Shown piece after piece: positions 1 to 6,010 of a stretch of DNA of 10,014 bases (position 1 is its first letter; each line of letters opens with the position of its first letter). The notes under the pieces were generated by a model that was not told the DNA's origin, did not search any database, and worked only from the letters and a program-made list of their open reading frames with translations. The position numbers and the translations under genes were made by a program. Source of the stretch: Caldilineaceae bacterium. GTDB lineage: Bacteria; Chloroflexota; Anaerolineae; Caldilineales; Caldilineaceae. The DNA lies in the NCBI GenBank assembly GCA_026645635.1, contig JAPKMV010000078.1:1-10014 (forward strand), in the 5' to 3' direction.

Positions 1-218
<218 letters not shown>

Positions 219-229
219 AGGAGTTGTGA

Positions 230-267
230 GGGGCGAAGGGCGAGTTGCATTGCCTTTCGCCCCTTTT
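230..267 (+). terminator. Rho-independent terminator after the molybdoenzyme gene
   Basis: A 12-bp stem is formed by GGGGCGAAGGGC (230-241) and GCCTTTCGCCCC (252-263), with one G-U wobble and a 10-nt loop. TTTT (264-267) follows the stem. It begins 12 bases after the stop codon of the upstream gene. The U-run is short, so some readthrough into the cytochrome c gene is possible. Confidence 0.75.
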
Positions 268-274
268 CCGTAGT

Positions 275-294
275 CGGCGGTTTCTATACCGCCG
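275..294 (+). other. Small hairpin in the leader of the cytochrome c operon
   Basis: CGGCGG (275-280) and CCGCCG (289-294) form a perfect 6-bp GC stem around an 8-nt loop, 27 bases before the cytochrome c ATG. There is no U-run after it. It may be part of the leader mRNA or a second element of the preceding terminator. I see no convincing promoter between 219 and 321. Confidence 0.35.
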
Positions 295-321
295 GAATTG
301 TTTGACCAACGACCATTGCCC

Positions 322-696
322 ATGTCTCCCAAACGCATTGCCGCATTTATCGTAATCGTCGGCGTTCTAGCTGTTGTCTGGTTTCTGCTTTCGCCGCCGC
401 GCTTCTGGTTGAACATGACCAAGGCGGTTGAACCGACGGCGGCTGTCGGCGCGCAACTTGTCGAGAAATATGAGTGCCAGAGCTGCCACAAGATCGCCGG
501 TGAGGGCGCGCTCAAGGCGCCCAATCTGGACGGGATCACGCGGCGCAGCAACGACCCGGTGCAGGTGACGCTGCGCCTTTGGCTGCGCGACCCGCGTGCG
601 ATCAAAGGCGACACCGCCATGCCGGACTTCCGCTTGTCCGACAGCGAGATCGAGGCGATTTTGGCCTATTTGAGCGAAGTGGACAGTAACCAGTAG
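322..696 (+). CDS. Membrane-anchored class I cytochrome c
   Basis: A 124-residue protein. Residues about 5-24 are a hydrophobic signal-anchor ([17 protein letters not shown]) without a clear cleavage site, so the haem domain probably stays tethered to the outer face of the cytoplasmic membrane. The haem c attachment motif CQSCH is at residues 52-56. Met100 in AMPDF is the likely sixth haem ligand, and the C-terminal helix [10 protein letters not shown] is typical of class I cytochromes c. I chose ATG 322. The frame also allows TTG 298, but that start would overlap the leader hairpin region and puts a charged octapeptide before the anchor. Neither start has a good ribosome binding site. The stop is one base before the start of the FmdE gene, so the two are probably co-transcribed. 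The likely role is shuttling electrons to or from a periplasmic oxidoreductase such as the upstream molybdoenzyme (inference). Confidence 0.85.
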   Translation: MSPKRIAAFIVIVGVLAVVWFLLSPPRFWLNMTKAVEPTAAVGAQLVEKYECQSCHKIAGEGALKAPNLDGITRRSNDPVQVTLRLWLRDPRAIKGDTAMPDFRLSDSEIEAILAYLSEVDSNQ

Positions 697-697
697 A

Positions 698-1339
698 ATG
701 GGCGTTATGAAGACCCTTGCGGAAGTCCTCGCCGAATCGTCCGCGTTGCACCGTCACCTTTGCCCACGCCAGGTGCTGGGCGCGCAGATGGGGCTACTCG
801 CGGCCAGATTGCTCGACCTCGACCTGCCGCAGAGCGACAAACGACTACTCACCATCGTCGAGACAGATGGCTGCTTCACATCGGGGTTATCCATCGCCAC
901 GAACTGCTGGGTCGGTCGGCGCACCATGCGTGTCGAGGATTATGGCAAAGTCGCCGCCACCTTTGTGGACACGGCACGGGACATGGCGATCCGCGTTGTA
1001 CCTGGTTCTGGGGCGCGTGAGACTGCCAGCGGGTACGCGCCAGAGGCGGGCAACCGCTGGGAGGCGATGTTGCTGGGCTACCAGCGCATGGCGCCCGCTG
1101 ACCTGTTCGTGTGGCAGCCCGTGGTGCTGACCACGCCGGTCGCGGCGATTGTCAGCCGCGCCGGCCACCGGGCGATCTGTGACCACTGCGGTGAAGAAAT
1201 CCTCAATGAACGCGAAGTTCTTCAGGGTGAACTTACGCTCTGCCGCCACTGTGCGCATGGCGGCTATTACCATCTGTGTGAGGATGCCGCCGATTACGTC
1301 ATGCCGCTGACACAGTTTGCGCTGCATGCGCTCCGCTGA
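698..1339 (+). CDS. FmdE-family protein with C-terminal zinc ribbon
   Basis: A 213-residue protein. The FmdE/FwdE N-terminal signature is seen as HRHLCPRQVLGAQMG (residues 18-32, His20/Cys22), then ETDGCFTSGL (Cys59), ATNCWVGRRTMRVEDYGK (Cys70) and the helix after it. A zinc ribbon follows: Cys161-x2-Cys164 and Cys182-x2-Cys185, with another Cys at 194. The family is named from the formylmethanofuran dehydrogenase operon of methanogens. In bacteria it occurs beside molybdenum or tungsten oxidoreductases and its biochemical role is unsettled, possibly metal or cofactor handling. ATG 698 is used because it starts one base after the previous stop; an in-frame ATG at 707 is an alternative. The TGA overlaps the next ATG (TGATG, 1337-1341), indicating translational coupling with the polyferredoxin. 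Confidence 0.85.
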   Translation: MGVMKTLAEVLAESSALHRHLCPRQVLGAQMGLLAARLLDLDLPQSDKRLLTIVETDGCFTSGLSIATNCWVGRRTMRVEDYGKVAATFVDTARDMAIRVVPGSGARETASGYAPEAGNRWEAMLLGYQRMAPADLFVWQPVVLTTPVAAIVSRAGHRAICDHCGEEILNEREVLQGELTLCRHCAHGGYYHLCEDAADYVMPLTQFALHALR

Positions 1340-2616
1340 TGGAATTGCTCTTTGCCGGCGACAGCCCTACCCTTTACCTTGGCCGCTGCCTCAACCGCCG
1401 CCACGCTGGCGCGCAGTGTACACGCTGTGTCGAAGGCTGCCCGGTTCAGGCGATTGCGCTCTTCGGCGTGACGCCGCACCTGAGCGACGATGTGTGTGTG
1501 CGCTGTGGCGTCTGCACAACCATCTGCCCGACTGACAGTTTCGTTGCTGTCACCGATTACGAAAAGGCGCTGCGCGCCACCGTCGCCAACTTGCCGATTG
1601 CGCCGACCGCACTCGTCTGCTCCGCTCACCCGACGCCGGACATGACCGCCGCCGCCGTGAGCGCTGTCGTGCAGCATCGCCGCTGCCTGGCTGCACTTTC
1701 TGTCGCAGATTTGCTCGAACTTAGCGCAGGGGGACGTCGCCCACTCTGGCTCGATGACAGCCCCTGTGCTGCCTGTCCCATCGGCGCAGCGCAGGTGACG
1801 CTGGCACGCAAGGTGGATTCGGTGCGAACCTTGTTGCAGCGTAGCGGATTGTCGCCCACCCTCCTGCTGCACAGCGAACGTCCGCCCACCGCCGACGCCC
1901 GGATGCGCCGTGTGCCGCTCTACGACGGCGCCCAACCAGCCATCAGCCGCCGCGCCTTGCTAACACGCTTGCGGCCACAGCAGGTGGCCGGGCAGGAGGA
2001 GCCGGTCATCGACGATCTGCTCCAGCGCGGCGCGCTCGTGTCGGCGCGATTGCCGCAGCAGACGCCAGCCAGCCGGCGCCGCCTGCTAACGGTGCTGGCG
2101 GCATTGCGCGCTACGGACACCGGCGAACTTGCCACGGCGCACACACCCTTCGGCGCGGTGCAGGTCGATGCGGCGCTTTGTTCGGGCTGCGGCCTCTGCG
2201 CGCGCTTTTGCCCGACAGACGCGCTTCATTTCACCCAGTCTGATGATCGCTTTGCGCTTTCATTTCAGCCGGCGGTATGCATCAATTGCACCGTTTGCGT
2301 CGTCGCCTGCCCAGAAGACGCTGTACGCCTGAGTGACACGGTGAGCCTGGCCACGATCCTGACCGACGAAGTCACACCGCTGGTGATGGGTGAGCTGGTT
2401 CCTTGCGCTGGCTGCGGCGCCCTCACCGCAAGGCACGCCGGCGATCCGGCGCCGCGCTGCCATGTCTGCCGTCACGGCGCGGGCGTGGTCACCGCACTGC
2501 GCGATGACGCGGGGCTGATGGCAGATCTGCTGGCGCGGGCGGCGCGCACTGCAGAAGCGGATTTGATTGGTCATCGTGTTGAGAACGATTATTATGATTT
2601 AGGAGACATGATATGA
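1339..2616 (+). CDS. Polyferredoxin-like protein with four 4Fe-4S motifs and a zinc ribbon
   Basis: A 425-residue, apparently soluble protein. The first Cys group is Cys17, 27, 30 and 34 (the last in GCPVQAI). The second is Cys53-x2-Cys56-x2-Cys59-x3-Cys63-Pro. Two further standard ferredoxin motifs follow at Cys281/284/287/291-Pro and Cys314/317/320/324-Pro. A C-terminal Cys356-x2-Cys359 with Cys374-x2-Cys377 looks like a zinc ribbon or rubredoxin-like knuckle. The middle (about 85-260) also has Cys94, Cys116, Cys143 and Cys146, in the contexts RRCLAALSVADLLELS and SPCAACPIG. These resemble the central region of ferredoxins encoded beside bacterial molybdoenzymes, as I remember them. The likely role is electron transfer between a redox enzyme and a soluble or membrane acceptor. 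The start overlaps the FmdE stop by one base and the stop overlaps the next ATG by four (ATGA), which places it firmly inside the operon. Confidence 0.85.
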   Translation: MELLFAGDSPTLYLGRCLNRRHAGAQCTRCVEGCPVQAIALFGVTPHLSDDVCVRCGVCTTICPTDSFVAVTDYEKALRATVANLPIAPTALVCSAHPTPDMTAAAVSAVVQHRRCLAALSVADLLELSAGGRRPLWLDDSPCAACPIGAAQVTLARKVDSVRTLLQRSGLSPTLLLHSERPPTADARMRRVPLYDGAQPAISRRALLTRLRPQQVAGQEEPVIDDLLQRGALVSARLPQQTPASRRRLLTVLAALRATDTGELATAHTPFGAVQVDAALCSGCGLCARFCPTDALHFTQSDDRFALSFQPAVCINCTVCVVACPEDAVRLSDTVSLATILTDEVTPLVMGELVPCAGCGALTARHAGDPAPRCHVCRHGAGVVTALRDDAGLMADLLARAARTAEADLIGHRVENDYYDLGDMI

Positions 2617-2939
2617 GCTACCAGGCGCCCGCCAGCTATATCGCATTTCAGGCGACCTATCCGGAAGTCTACGCCGCCTATGAACAACTGGGTGCAACCG
2701 TGCACGCGCAAGGCCCGCTGGACGAAGGCACACGCTCGCTGGTCAAGCTGGCGCTTGCCATCGGCGTGGGCGCAGAGGGCGCGGTCCACGCGCACACGCG
2801 CAAGTGCCTGGCCGCCGGCCACAGCGCTGAGGCCGTTCGTCAGGTGGTGCTGCTGGCAATCCCCACGGTGGGTTTTCCTGCGGCGATGGCGGCGCTGTCG
2901 TGGGTGAACGACATCCTGGAGCACAAAGACGCACCATGA
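2613..2939 (+). CDS. Carboxymuconolactone decarboxylase (CMD/AhpD-fold) family protein
   Basis: A 108-residue all-helical protein of the CMD family. The core helix pair reads LVKLALAIGVGAEGAVHAHT (about 48-67) and then RKCLAAGHSAEAVRQVVLLA. The usual AhpD catalytic Cys-x2-Cys is absent: the first Cys position is occupied by Ala-Val-His, and a single Cys lies at residue 70. It is therefore of the gamma-carboxymuconolactone-decarboxylase type and not a clear AhpD peroxidase, and its substrate is unknown. Short CMD proteins form oligomers and are common as accessory genes. Translation starts at ATG 2613, with AGGAG at 2601-2605, a 7-nt spacing and a four-base overlap with the polyferredoxin stop. 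Its own stop overlaps the ATG of the downstream selenoprotein (ATGA, 2936-2939). Confidence 0.85.
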   Translation: MSYQAPASYIAFQATYPEVYAAYEQLGATVHAQGPLDEGTRSLVKLALAIGVGAEGAVHAHTRKCLAAGHSAEAVRQVVLLAIPTVGFPAAMAALSWVNDILEHKDAP

Positions 2940-3160
2940 GTGAACTGGTCACCCGAACGCTGCTTACCTGCCCGCATTGCGGCTTTGGTGAGCTGCTTGA
3001 CATCCCACCGGACACCTGAGTGGTCTTTCATCGGTGCGCCAGTTGTGGCGCCCTTCTCCGTCCGCTGCCAGGCGATTGTTGCGTCTTCTGCTCGTATGCA
3101 GAGCATCATTGTATCTCTGTACAGTGCGCTGCTTTAGCGCAATGGACGGTTGATGAATAG
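2936..3160 (+). CDS. GDCCVxC-family small selenoprotein (in-frame TGA read as Sec28)
   Basis: Read with TGA 3017-3019 as selenocysteine, the frame from ATG 2936 to TAG 3158-3160 gives 74 residues. Visible parts are CPHC (12-15), PPDT-U (Sec28), FHRCASCG (Cys34, Cys37), the hallmark GDCCVFCSY (46-54), Cys59 and Cys64. From memory, relatives read roughly CPxCG, then PTDAC, then CxxCGxxLRP, then GDCCVFCSYG, and the TGA falls on the Cys of PTDAC. NCBI uses a name of the form 'GDCCVxC domain-containing (seleno)protein', so selenoprotein members are already recognised. A SECIS-like hairpin begins 13 nt after the TGA. The gene overlaps the CMD stop by four bases and has no separate promoter. The exact function is unknown; the many paired Cys suggest zinc or redox chemistry. 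If Sec insertion fails, only a 27-residue peptide would be made. The Sec machinery (selA, selB, selC, selD) is not in this window. Confidence 0.8.
3033..3053 (+). promoter_or_regulatory. Candidate bacterial SECIS element
   Basis: The sequence GGTGCGCC (3033-3040), loop AGTTGT (3041-3046) and GGCGCCC (3047-3053) folds into 5 bp below the loop, one bulged U (3035), then 2 bp. The loop starts 21 nt after the TGA. Known bacterial SECIS hairpins lie close behind the UGA, have a small apical loop with a G among its first two bases, and in E. coli fdhF carry a bulged U on the 5' side. All three features are present. The bases leading into the stem (CATCGGT) also match what I recall of the fdhF element. 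The hairpin lies inside the coding sequence, as is normal for bacteria. Confidence 0.7.
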
Positions 3161-3171
3161 CAGGCACTCAG

Positions 3172-3210
3172 GCCGGGAAAAGGACGAAATGTGACCAGAA
3201 AATTTCCGGC
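3172..3210. terminator. Possible terminator between convergent operons
   Basis: GCCGGGAAA (3172-3180) can pair with TTTCCGGC (3203-3210) with one bulged G and a 22-nt loop. It lies in the 63-bp gap between the selenoprotein stop and the convergent kinase stop. There is no good U-run on either strand, so termination activity is uncertain. Confidence 0.3.
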
Positions 3211-3223
3211 ACCGCTATTCGCT

Positions 3224-4975
3224 CTATCCAGCGGCCTTTCGGTGTTCCAGCGTAGCTGCCCGTGAGAGAGGAAGTGCAAAAGCAAAGGTGGCGCCAGTCC
3301 CAGGCGAGCTCTCCACCCAGACCCGCCCGCCGTGGGCTTCCACCAGTTGCTTGACCAGGGCAAGGCCAATGCCGGAACCGCCACTGGCCCGGTTGCGGGA
3401 TTTGTCGGCGCGGTAGAAGCGGTCGAAGACATAAGGCAAGTCCGCGGCGTCGATGCCCTTGCCTGTGTCAGCTACTTCCACGACCACGGCTGAGGACGGC
3501 CCTGCTGCCGGTTGCAGTCGCATCCCGGCCCTTACGGTGATGCGCCCACCGGCTGGGGTATAGCGCAAGGCGTTACCCAACAGGTTGCTGAGCACCTGCT
3601 CCATGCGGGTGCTATCGAGGTCGACCAGGGGCAGGTCCGGCGGGAGGTCAACCGTCAGGCCTACCTGGTTGGCGTCAGCCTGCACGCGCAAGTAATCCAC
3701 AGACCGGGAAATCAGGTCGCGCAGAGCCGTTGGTGCGCGTTCCAGCTTGAGTTGGCCAGCCTCTGCCAGGGACAGCAGGCGCAGGTCGGCCACCAGCCGC
3801 GCCAGGAGGAGGGTCTCATCGTGCAAGAGCGCAATCTCCTGGGTGTCGGCCGGCAGTACCCCGTCCAGCATTGCCTCCAGATTGGCCTGGATGACACTGA
3901 GCGGGGTACGCAGCTCATGAGCAATGTCCGCCATCATGATTCGGCGCAGCCGCTGGTCACTGGCGAGTGCATCGGCCATCTGGTTGAAGGTCACAGCCAA
4001 TTGCCCGATCTCGTCCTTTGAGGTAACCGGCACCCGTTGCTCCAGGTCGCCGGCGGCGATGGCCTGGGCGGCGGTCGTCACTGCCCGCACGGGCGCCACA
4101 ATCTGCCGGAACAGGAACACGCCCAATAACAAAGCCAGTCCGGCGGCGACCAGGCTGGAAAGCCAGGTCGCACGATTGACCTCGACCAGGTACTCGGCCG
4201 CCGGGGACGCGTTGTCGACGATAGCTGCGACAGGAATGAGCACGCCGACCGGCTTGCCAGCGACCGCAATCGGCGTACCGCCGGCCAGTTCGGCGGGGGT
4301 CAGGACGGTGCCCGTCAGTTCTGCCGCCGTGTCGGCGACCACGGTGCCTTGGCTGTCAGCCAGCAGCAGACGCAGCCCCAACCCGCGCCACATGTCTGAG
4401 ACCATCATGTCCGAACCCATCATGTCGCGATCCGTCATGTCCCAACCCATCATCCCGTCGTACATGCCGGGGTCGCTCCAATTCTGGCCCTGACCAGTGG
4501 GTGCGGGCTGCGTCATACCCATCATGTCGCGTTCCGTCATGTCGCGATCCGTCATTTCCCAACCCATCATGTCCGAACCCATCATCCCGTCGTACATGCC
4601 AGGCTGGCTCCAATTCTGGCCCTGACCACTGGGTGCGGTCTGCGTCACGACTATCATATCCGCGCCCAACATTCCACTTTGCGTGCCGGGCTGGCCCCCA
4701 TTCTGGCCCTGGCGACTGGGTTCCGCTTGTGCCATGCCCATCATGCCCAGCCAGGGGCTGCGCAAATAGGGTTCCACCCCAGTCCAACTGCCGGTGCGCG
4801 CATAGTGGTCCGCCAACACGGGCGCCATCTGCTGGGTCCATCCTTGGCTGCTGGCGATCACAAAGCGGCTGAACTGGCCGCTGGTGGCGCGACTTACCAA
4901 CAGCGCATTGACGGCGGCGCCCAGCAGAATGATGAGGGCAAAGGCGAGCAACAGTTTCAGCCACAGGCTACGCAT
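3224..4975 (-). CDS. Sensor histidine kinase with methionine-rich extracytoplasmic domain
   Basis: 583 residues from ATG 4975. The frame stays open to a further start at 5047, but 4975 gives a normal TM1 at once and only an 8-base overlap with the response regulator. In order: TM1 (about 6-27), an extracytoplasmic domain (28-270), TM2 (271-290), HAMP (about 290-342), a HisKA box HELRTP with His353, an N box NLLGNALRYTP (Asn468), a G1 box DTGKGID (Asp503), an F box FDRFYRAD and a G2 box GSGIGLAL (533-540). All catalytic motifs are intact. The sensor region 78-196 is unusual: about 24 Met in 120 residues, as MMG, DMM and DRDM clusters in three degenerate repeats. Met-rich clusters bind Cu(I) or Ag(I) in other proteins, so I infer a soft-metal sensor. 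The same MMG-type clusters recur in the two secreted proteins encoded upstream. It presumably phosphorylates the response regulator encoded just before it. Confidence 0.9.
   Translation of the reverse strand: MRSLWLKLLLAFALIILLGAAVNALLVSRATSGQFSRFVIASSQGWTQQMAPVLADHYARTGSWTGVEPYLRSPWLGMMGMAQAEPSRQGQNGGQPGTQSGMLGADMIVVTQTAPSGQGQNWSQPGMYDGMMGSDMMGWEMTDRDMTERDMMGMTQPAPTGQGQNWSDPGMYDGMMGWDMTDRDMMGSDMMVSDMWRGLGLRLLLADSQGTVVADTAAELTGTVLTPAELAGGTPIAVAGKPVGVLIPVAAIVDNASPAAEYLVEVNRATWLSSLVAAGLALLLGVFLFRQIVAPVRAVTTAAQAIAAGDLEQRVPVTSKDEIGQLAVTFNQMADALASDQRLRRIMMADIAHELRTPLSVIQANLEAMLDGVLPADTQEIALLHDETLLLARLVADLRLLSLAEAGQLKLERAPTALRDLISRSVDYLRVQADANQVGLTVDLPPDLPLVDLDSTRMEQVLSNLLGNALRYTPAGGRITVRAGMRLQPAAGPSSAVVVEVADTGKGIDAADLPYVFDRFYRADKSRNRASGGSGIGLALVKQLVEAHGGRVWVESSPGTGATFAFALPLSRAATLEHRKAAG
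4388..4744 (-). repeat. Three degenerate Met-rich repeats in the kinase sensor domain
   Basis: Three units share the pattern xTQxxPxxQGQNxxxPGxxxGM[ML]G. They lie at 4664-4735 (unit 1, most diverged: GTQSGMLG), 4577-4648 (unit 2) and 4445-4516 (unit 3). Units 2 and 3 both contain GQGQNWS followed by PGMYDGMMG and are 132 bp (44 residues) apart; units 1 and 2 are 87 bp apart. Between and after them come runs of D-M-T-D/E-R-D-M and DMMG. The whole repeat tract ends at WRGL just before the rest of the sensor domain. Confidence 0.85.
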
Positions 4976-5666
4976 CGGCGGGCGCCCCAGCCAGGAACTT
5001 GTATCCCACACCGTAGACAGTGGCAATGTAGCGCGAATGGCGGGCATCGTCGCCCAGCTTGATGCGGAGGTTCTTGATGTGTTGGTCGATGACGCGCTCG
5101 TAGCCAGCGTAGGTCGCCTCGCCTAGCTGGTCAAGCAACTGCAGACGGGACAACACGCGCTGGGGGTGGGCCATCAGTGCAGCCAGAATCTGAAACTCAT
5201 AGCGCGTCAATTCCAATGGCTGGCCAGCCACGTTAGCGGTATAGCTGTCGAAGTCGAGGGTCACATCGCCCACGCACAGCACAGAACTGGCCTGGATCTG
5301 TCCTTGGGCCCGGCGCAACACCGCCCTCACCCGCGCCACCACCTCACGGGGGCTAAAGGGCTTGGTGACATAGTCGTCGGCCCCCAGCTCCAGTCCCACG
5401 ATGCGGTCCGTTTCTTCGGTGCGGGCGGTGAGCATGATGATGGGCACGCTGGAGGTCTGGCGGATCTGGCGGCACACCTCCATGCCGTCTAGGTTTGGCA
5501 GCATCAAATCCAAGATGATCAGGTTGGGCCGTTCGTTCCGGAAGGCCGGCAAGGCCAGGGCGCCGTCGTCTACCACCAATACTTGATAGCCTGCCTGCTC
5601 CAGGTAGAGCCGCACTGTGCGGGCGATATGAGCCTCATCTTCGATCACGAGAATCTTTTCACCCAC
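4968..5666 (-). CDS. OmpR/PhoB-family response regulator
   Basis: 232 residues from GTG 5666. The receiver domain (1-120) has the acidic pocket Glu9/Asp10, phospho-acceptor Asp53 in LDLMLPNLDG, Thr80 in MLTAR and Lys102 in VTKPF. The C-terminal winged-helix DNA-binding domain (about 130-228) has LTRYEFQILAALMAHPQRVLSR and the recognition-helix region VIDQHIKNLRIKLGDD, closing with TVYGVGYKF. The length and layout are standard for the family. It precedes the kinase gene and overlaps it by 8 bases (kinase ATG inside GCCGATGCGTAG), so they form one operon. It is the best candidate to bind the 11-bp-period direct repeats in front of the two Met-rich genes at 6011-7301 (inference). Confidence 0.95.
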   Translation of the reverse strand: MGEKILVIEDEAHIARTVRLYLEQAGYQVLVVDDGALALPAFRNERPNLIILDLMLPNLDGMEVCRQIRQTSSVPIIMLTARTEETDRIVGLELGADDYVTKPFSPREVVARVRAVLRRAQGQIQASSVLCVGDVTLDFDSYTANVAGQPLELTRYEFQILAALMAHPQRVLSRLQLLDQLGEATYAGYERVIDQHIKNLRIKLGDDARHSRYIATVYGVGYKFLAGAPADA

Positions 5667-5716
5667 AGTTGCACGTCACCCCGCATGTCAGAAAGTTACA
5701 AACTGCGTTATCCACG

Positions 5717-5744
5717 ATCATACCTGCCCAGATGCGTCTGTCCA
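5717..5744 (-). promoter_or_regulatory. Candidate sigma70-type promoter of the response regulator/kinase operon
   Basis: On the minus strand TGGACA (5744-5739) is followed after 16 bases by TATGAT (5722-5717). The -10 lies about 50 bases before GTG 5666. A weak GGGGTGA sits about 9 bases before the start codon. No ATTGTGAG-type repeat is seen here, so autoregulation is not supported. Confidence 0.5.
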
Positions 5745-5850
5745 GTCTCGACATACCGGAGCAGCAGGAGAGACATAGGGCACTCGTCCAGCGTATTGTA
5801 CCCCAAGTCAACGTACTTCAGATATGCTCCCGTGCTACCTGCACTCAAGA

Positions 5851-5880
5851 CAGTAGGGCACTCGCTTCGGCGCCCTACTG
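5851..5880. repeat. Perfect 9-bp inverted repeat (hairpin)
   Basis: CAGTAGGGC (5851-5859) and GCCCTACTG (5872-5880) enclose a 12-nt loop. Read on the minus strand, this lies 131 bases after the stop of the Met-rich protein gene and could end its transcript, but no U-run follows on either strand. Confidence 0.6.
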
Positions 5881-5906
5881 GTACATACCTATCGGGACGA
5901 ATCTGG

Positions 5907-5967
5907 CGCATCCTGTCGTCGCAGGTGATAGGCTTCTGCAGAGCCAGCGTATCTATGGCAGGATGCG
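5907..5967. repeat. Perfect 9-bp inverted repeat with long loop
   Basis: CGCATCCTG (5907-5915) pairs with CAGGATGCG (5959-5967). The 43-nt loop contains a smaller hairpin (GGCT...AGCC near 5931-5945). It lies just downstream of the Met-rich repeat gene stop on the minus strand and suggests a structured 3' UTR. Confidence 0.5.
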
Positions 5968-6010
5968 TTCAGCCTGACAAAATCTTGCTCATTCTCGTGG
6001 TGGGAACACT

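Larger units (their letters stand above)
5667..6010. other. 344-bp intergenic region with inverted repeats
   Basis: No credible gene is seen. The stretch separates the end of the Met-rich repeat gene from the response regulator. It contains the candidate promoter at 5717-5744, a perfect 9-bp inverted repeat at 5851-5880 and a second at 5907-5967. An 11-base direct repeat TAGGGCACTCG occurs at 5776-5786 and 5854-5864. It may hold the 3' UTR of the Met-rich gene and a leader or small RNA. Confidence 0.5.

Noticed and set aside
298..321. TTG 298 as the start of the cytochrome c gene
   Set aside because: It only adds eight residues before the membrane anchor, has no ribosome binding site and begins close to a hairpin; ATG 322 is simpler.
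2936..3019. A stand-alone 27-residue peptide ending at TGA 3017, or a frameshift pseudogene
   Set aside because: The family motifs continue in the same frame right after the TGA and the TGA sits on a conserved Cys position, so Sec readthrough explains it without any frame change.
3512..4493. Long plus-strand open frames (3512-4021 and 3924-4493) opposite the kinase gene
   Set aside because: They are antisense shadows of a kinase with all motifs intact; their translations show no recognisable domain.
4976..5047. N-terminal extension of the kinase to 5047
   Set aside because: It would overlap the response regulator by 80 bases and put a non-hydrophobic, antisense-like tail before TM1.
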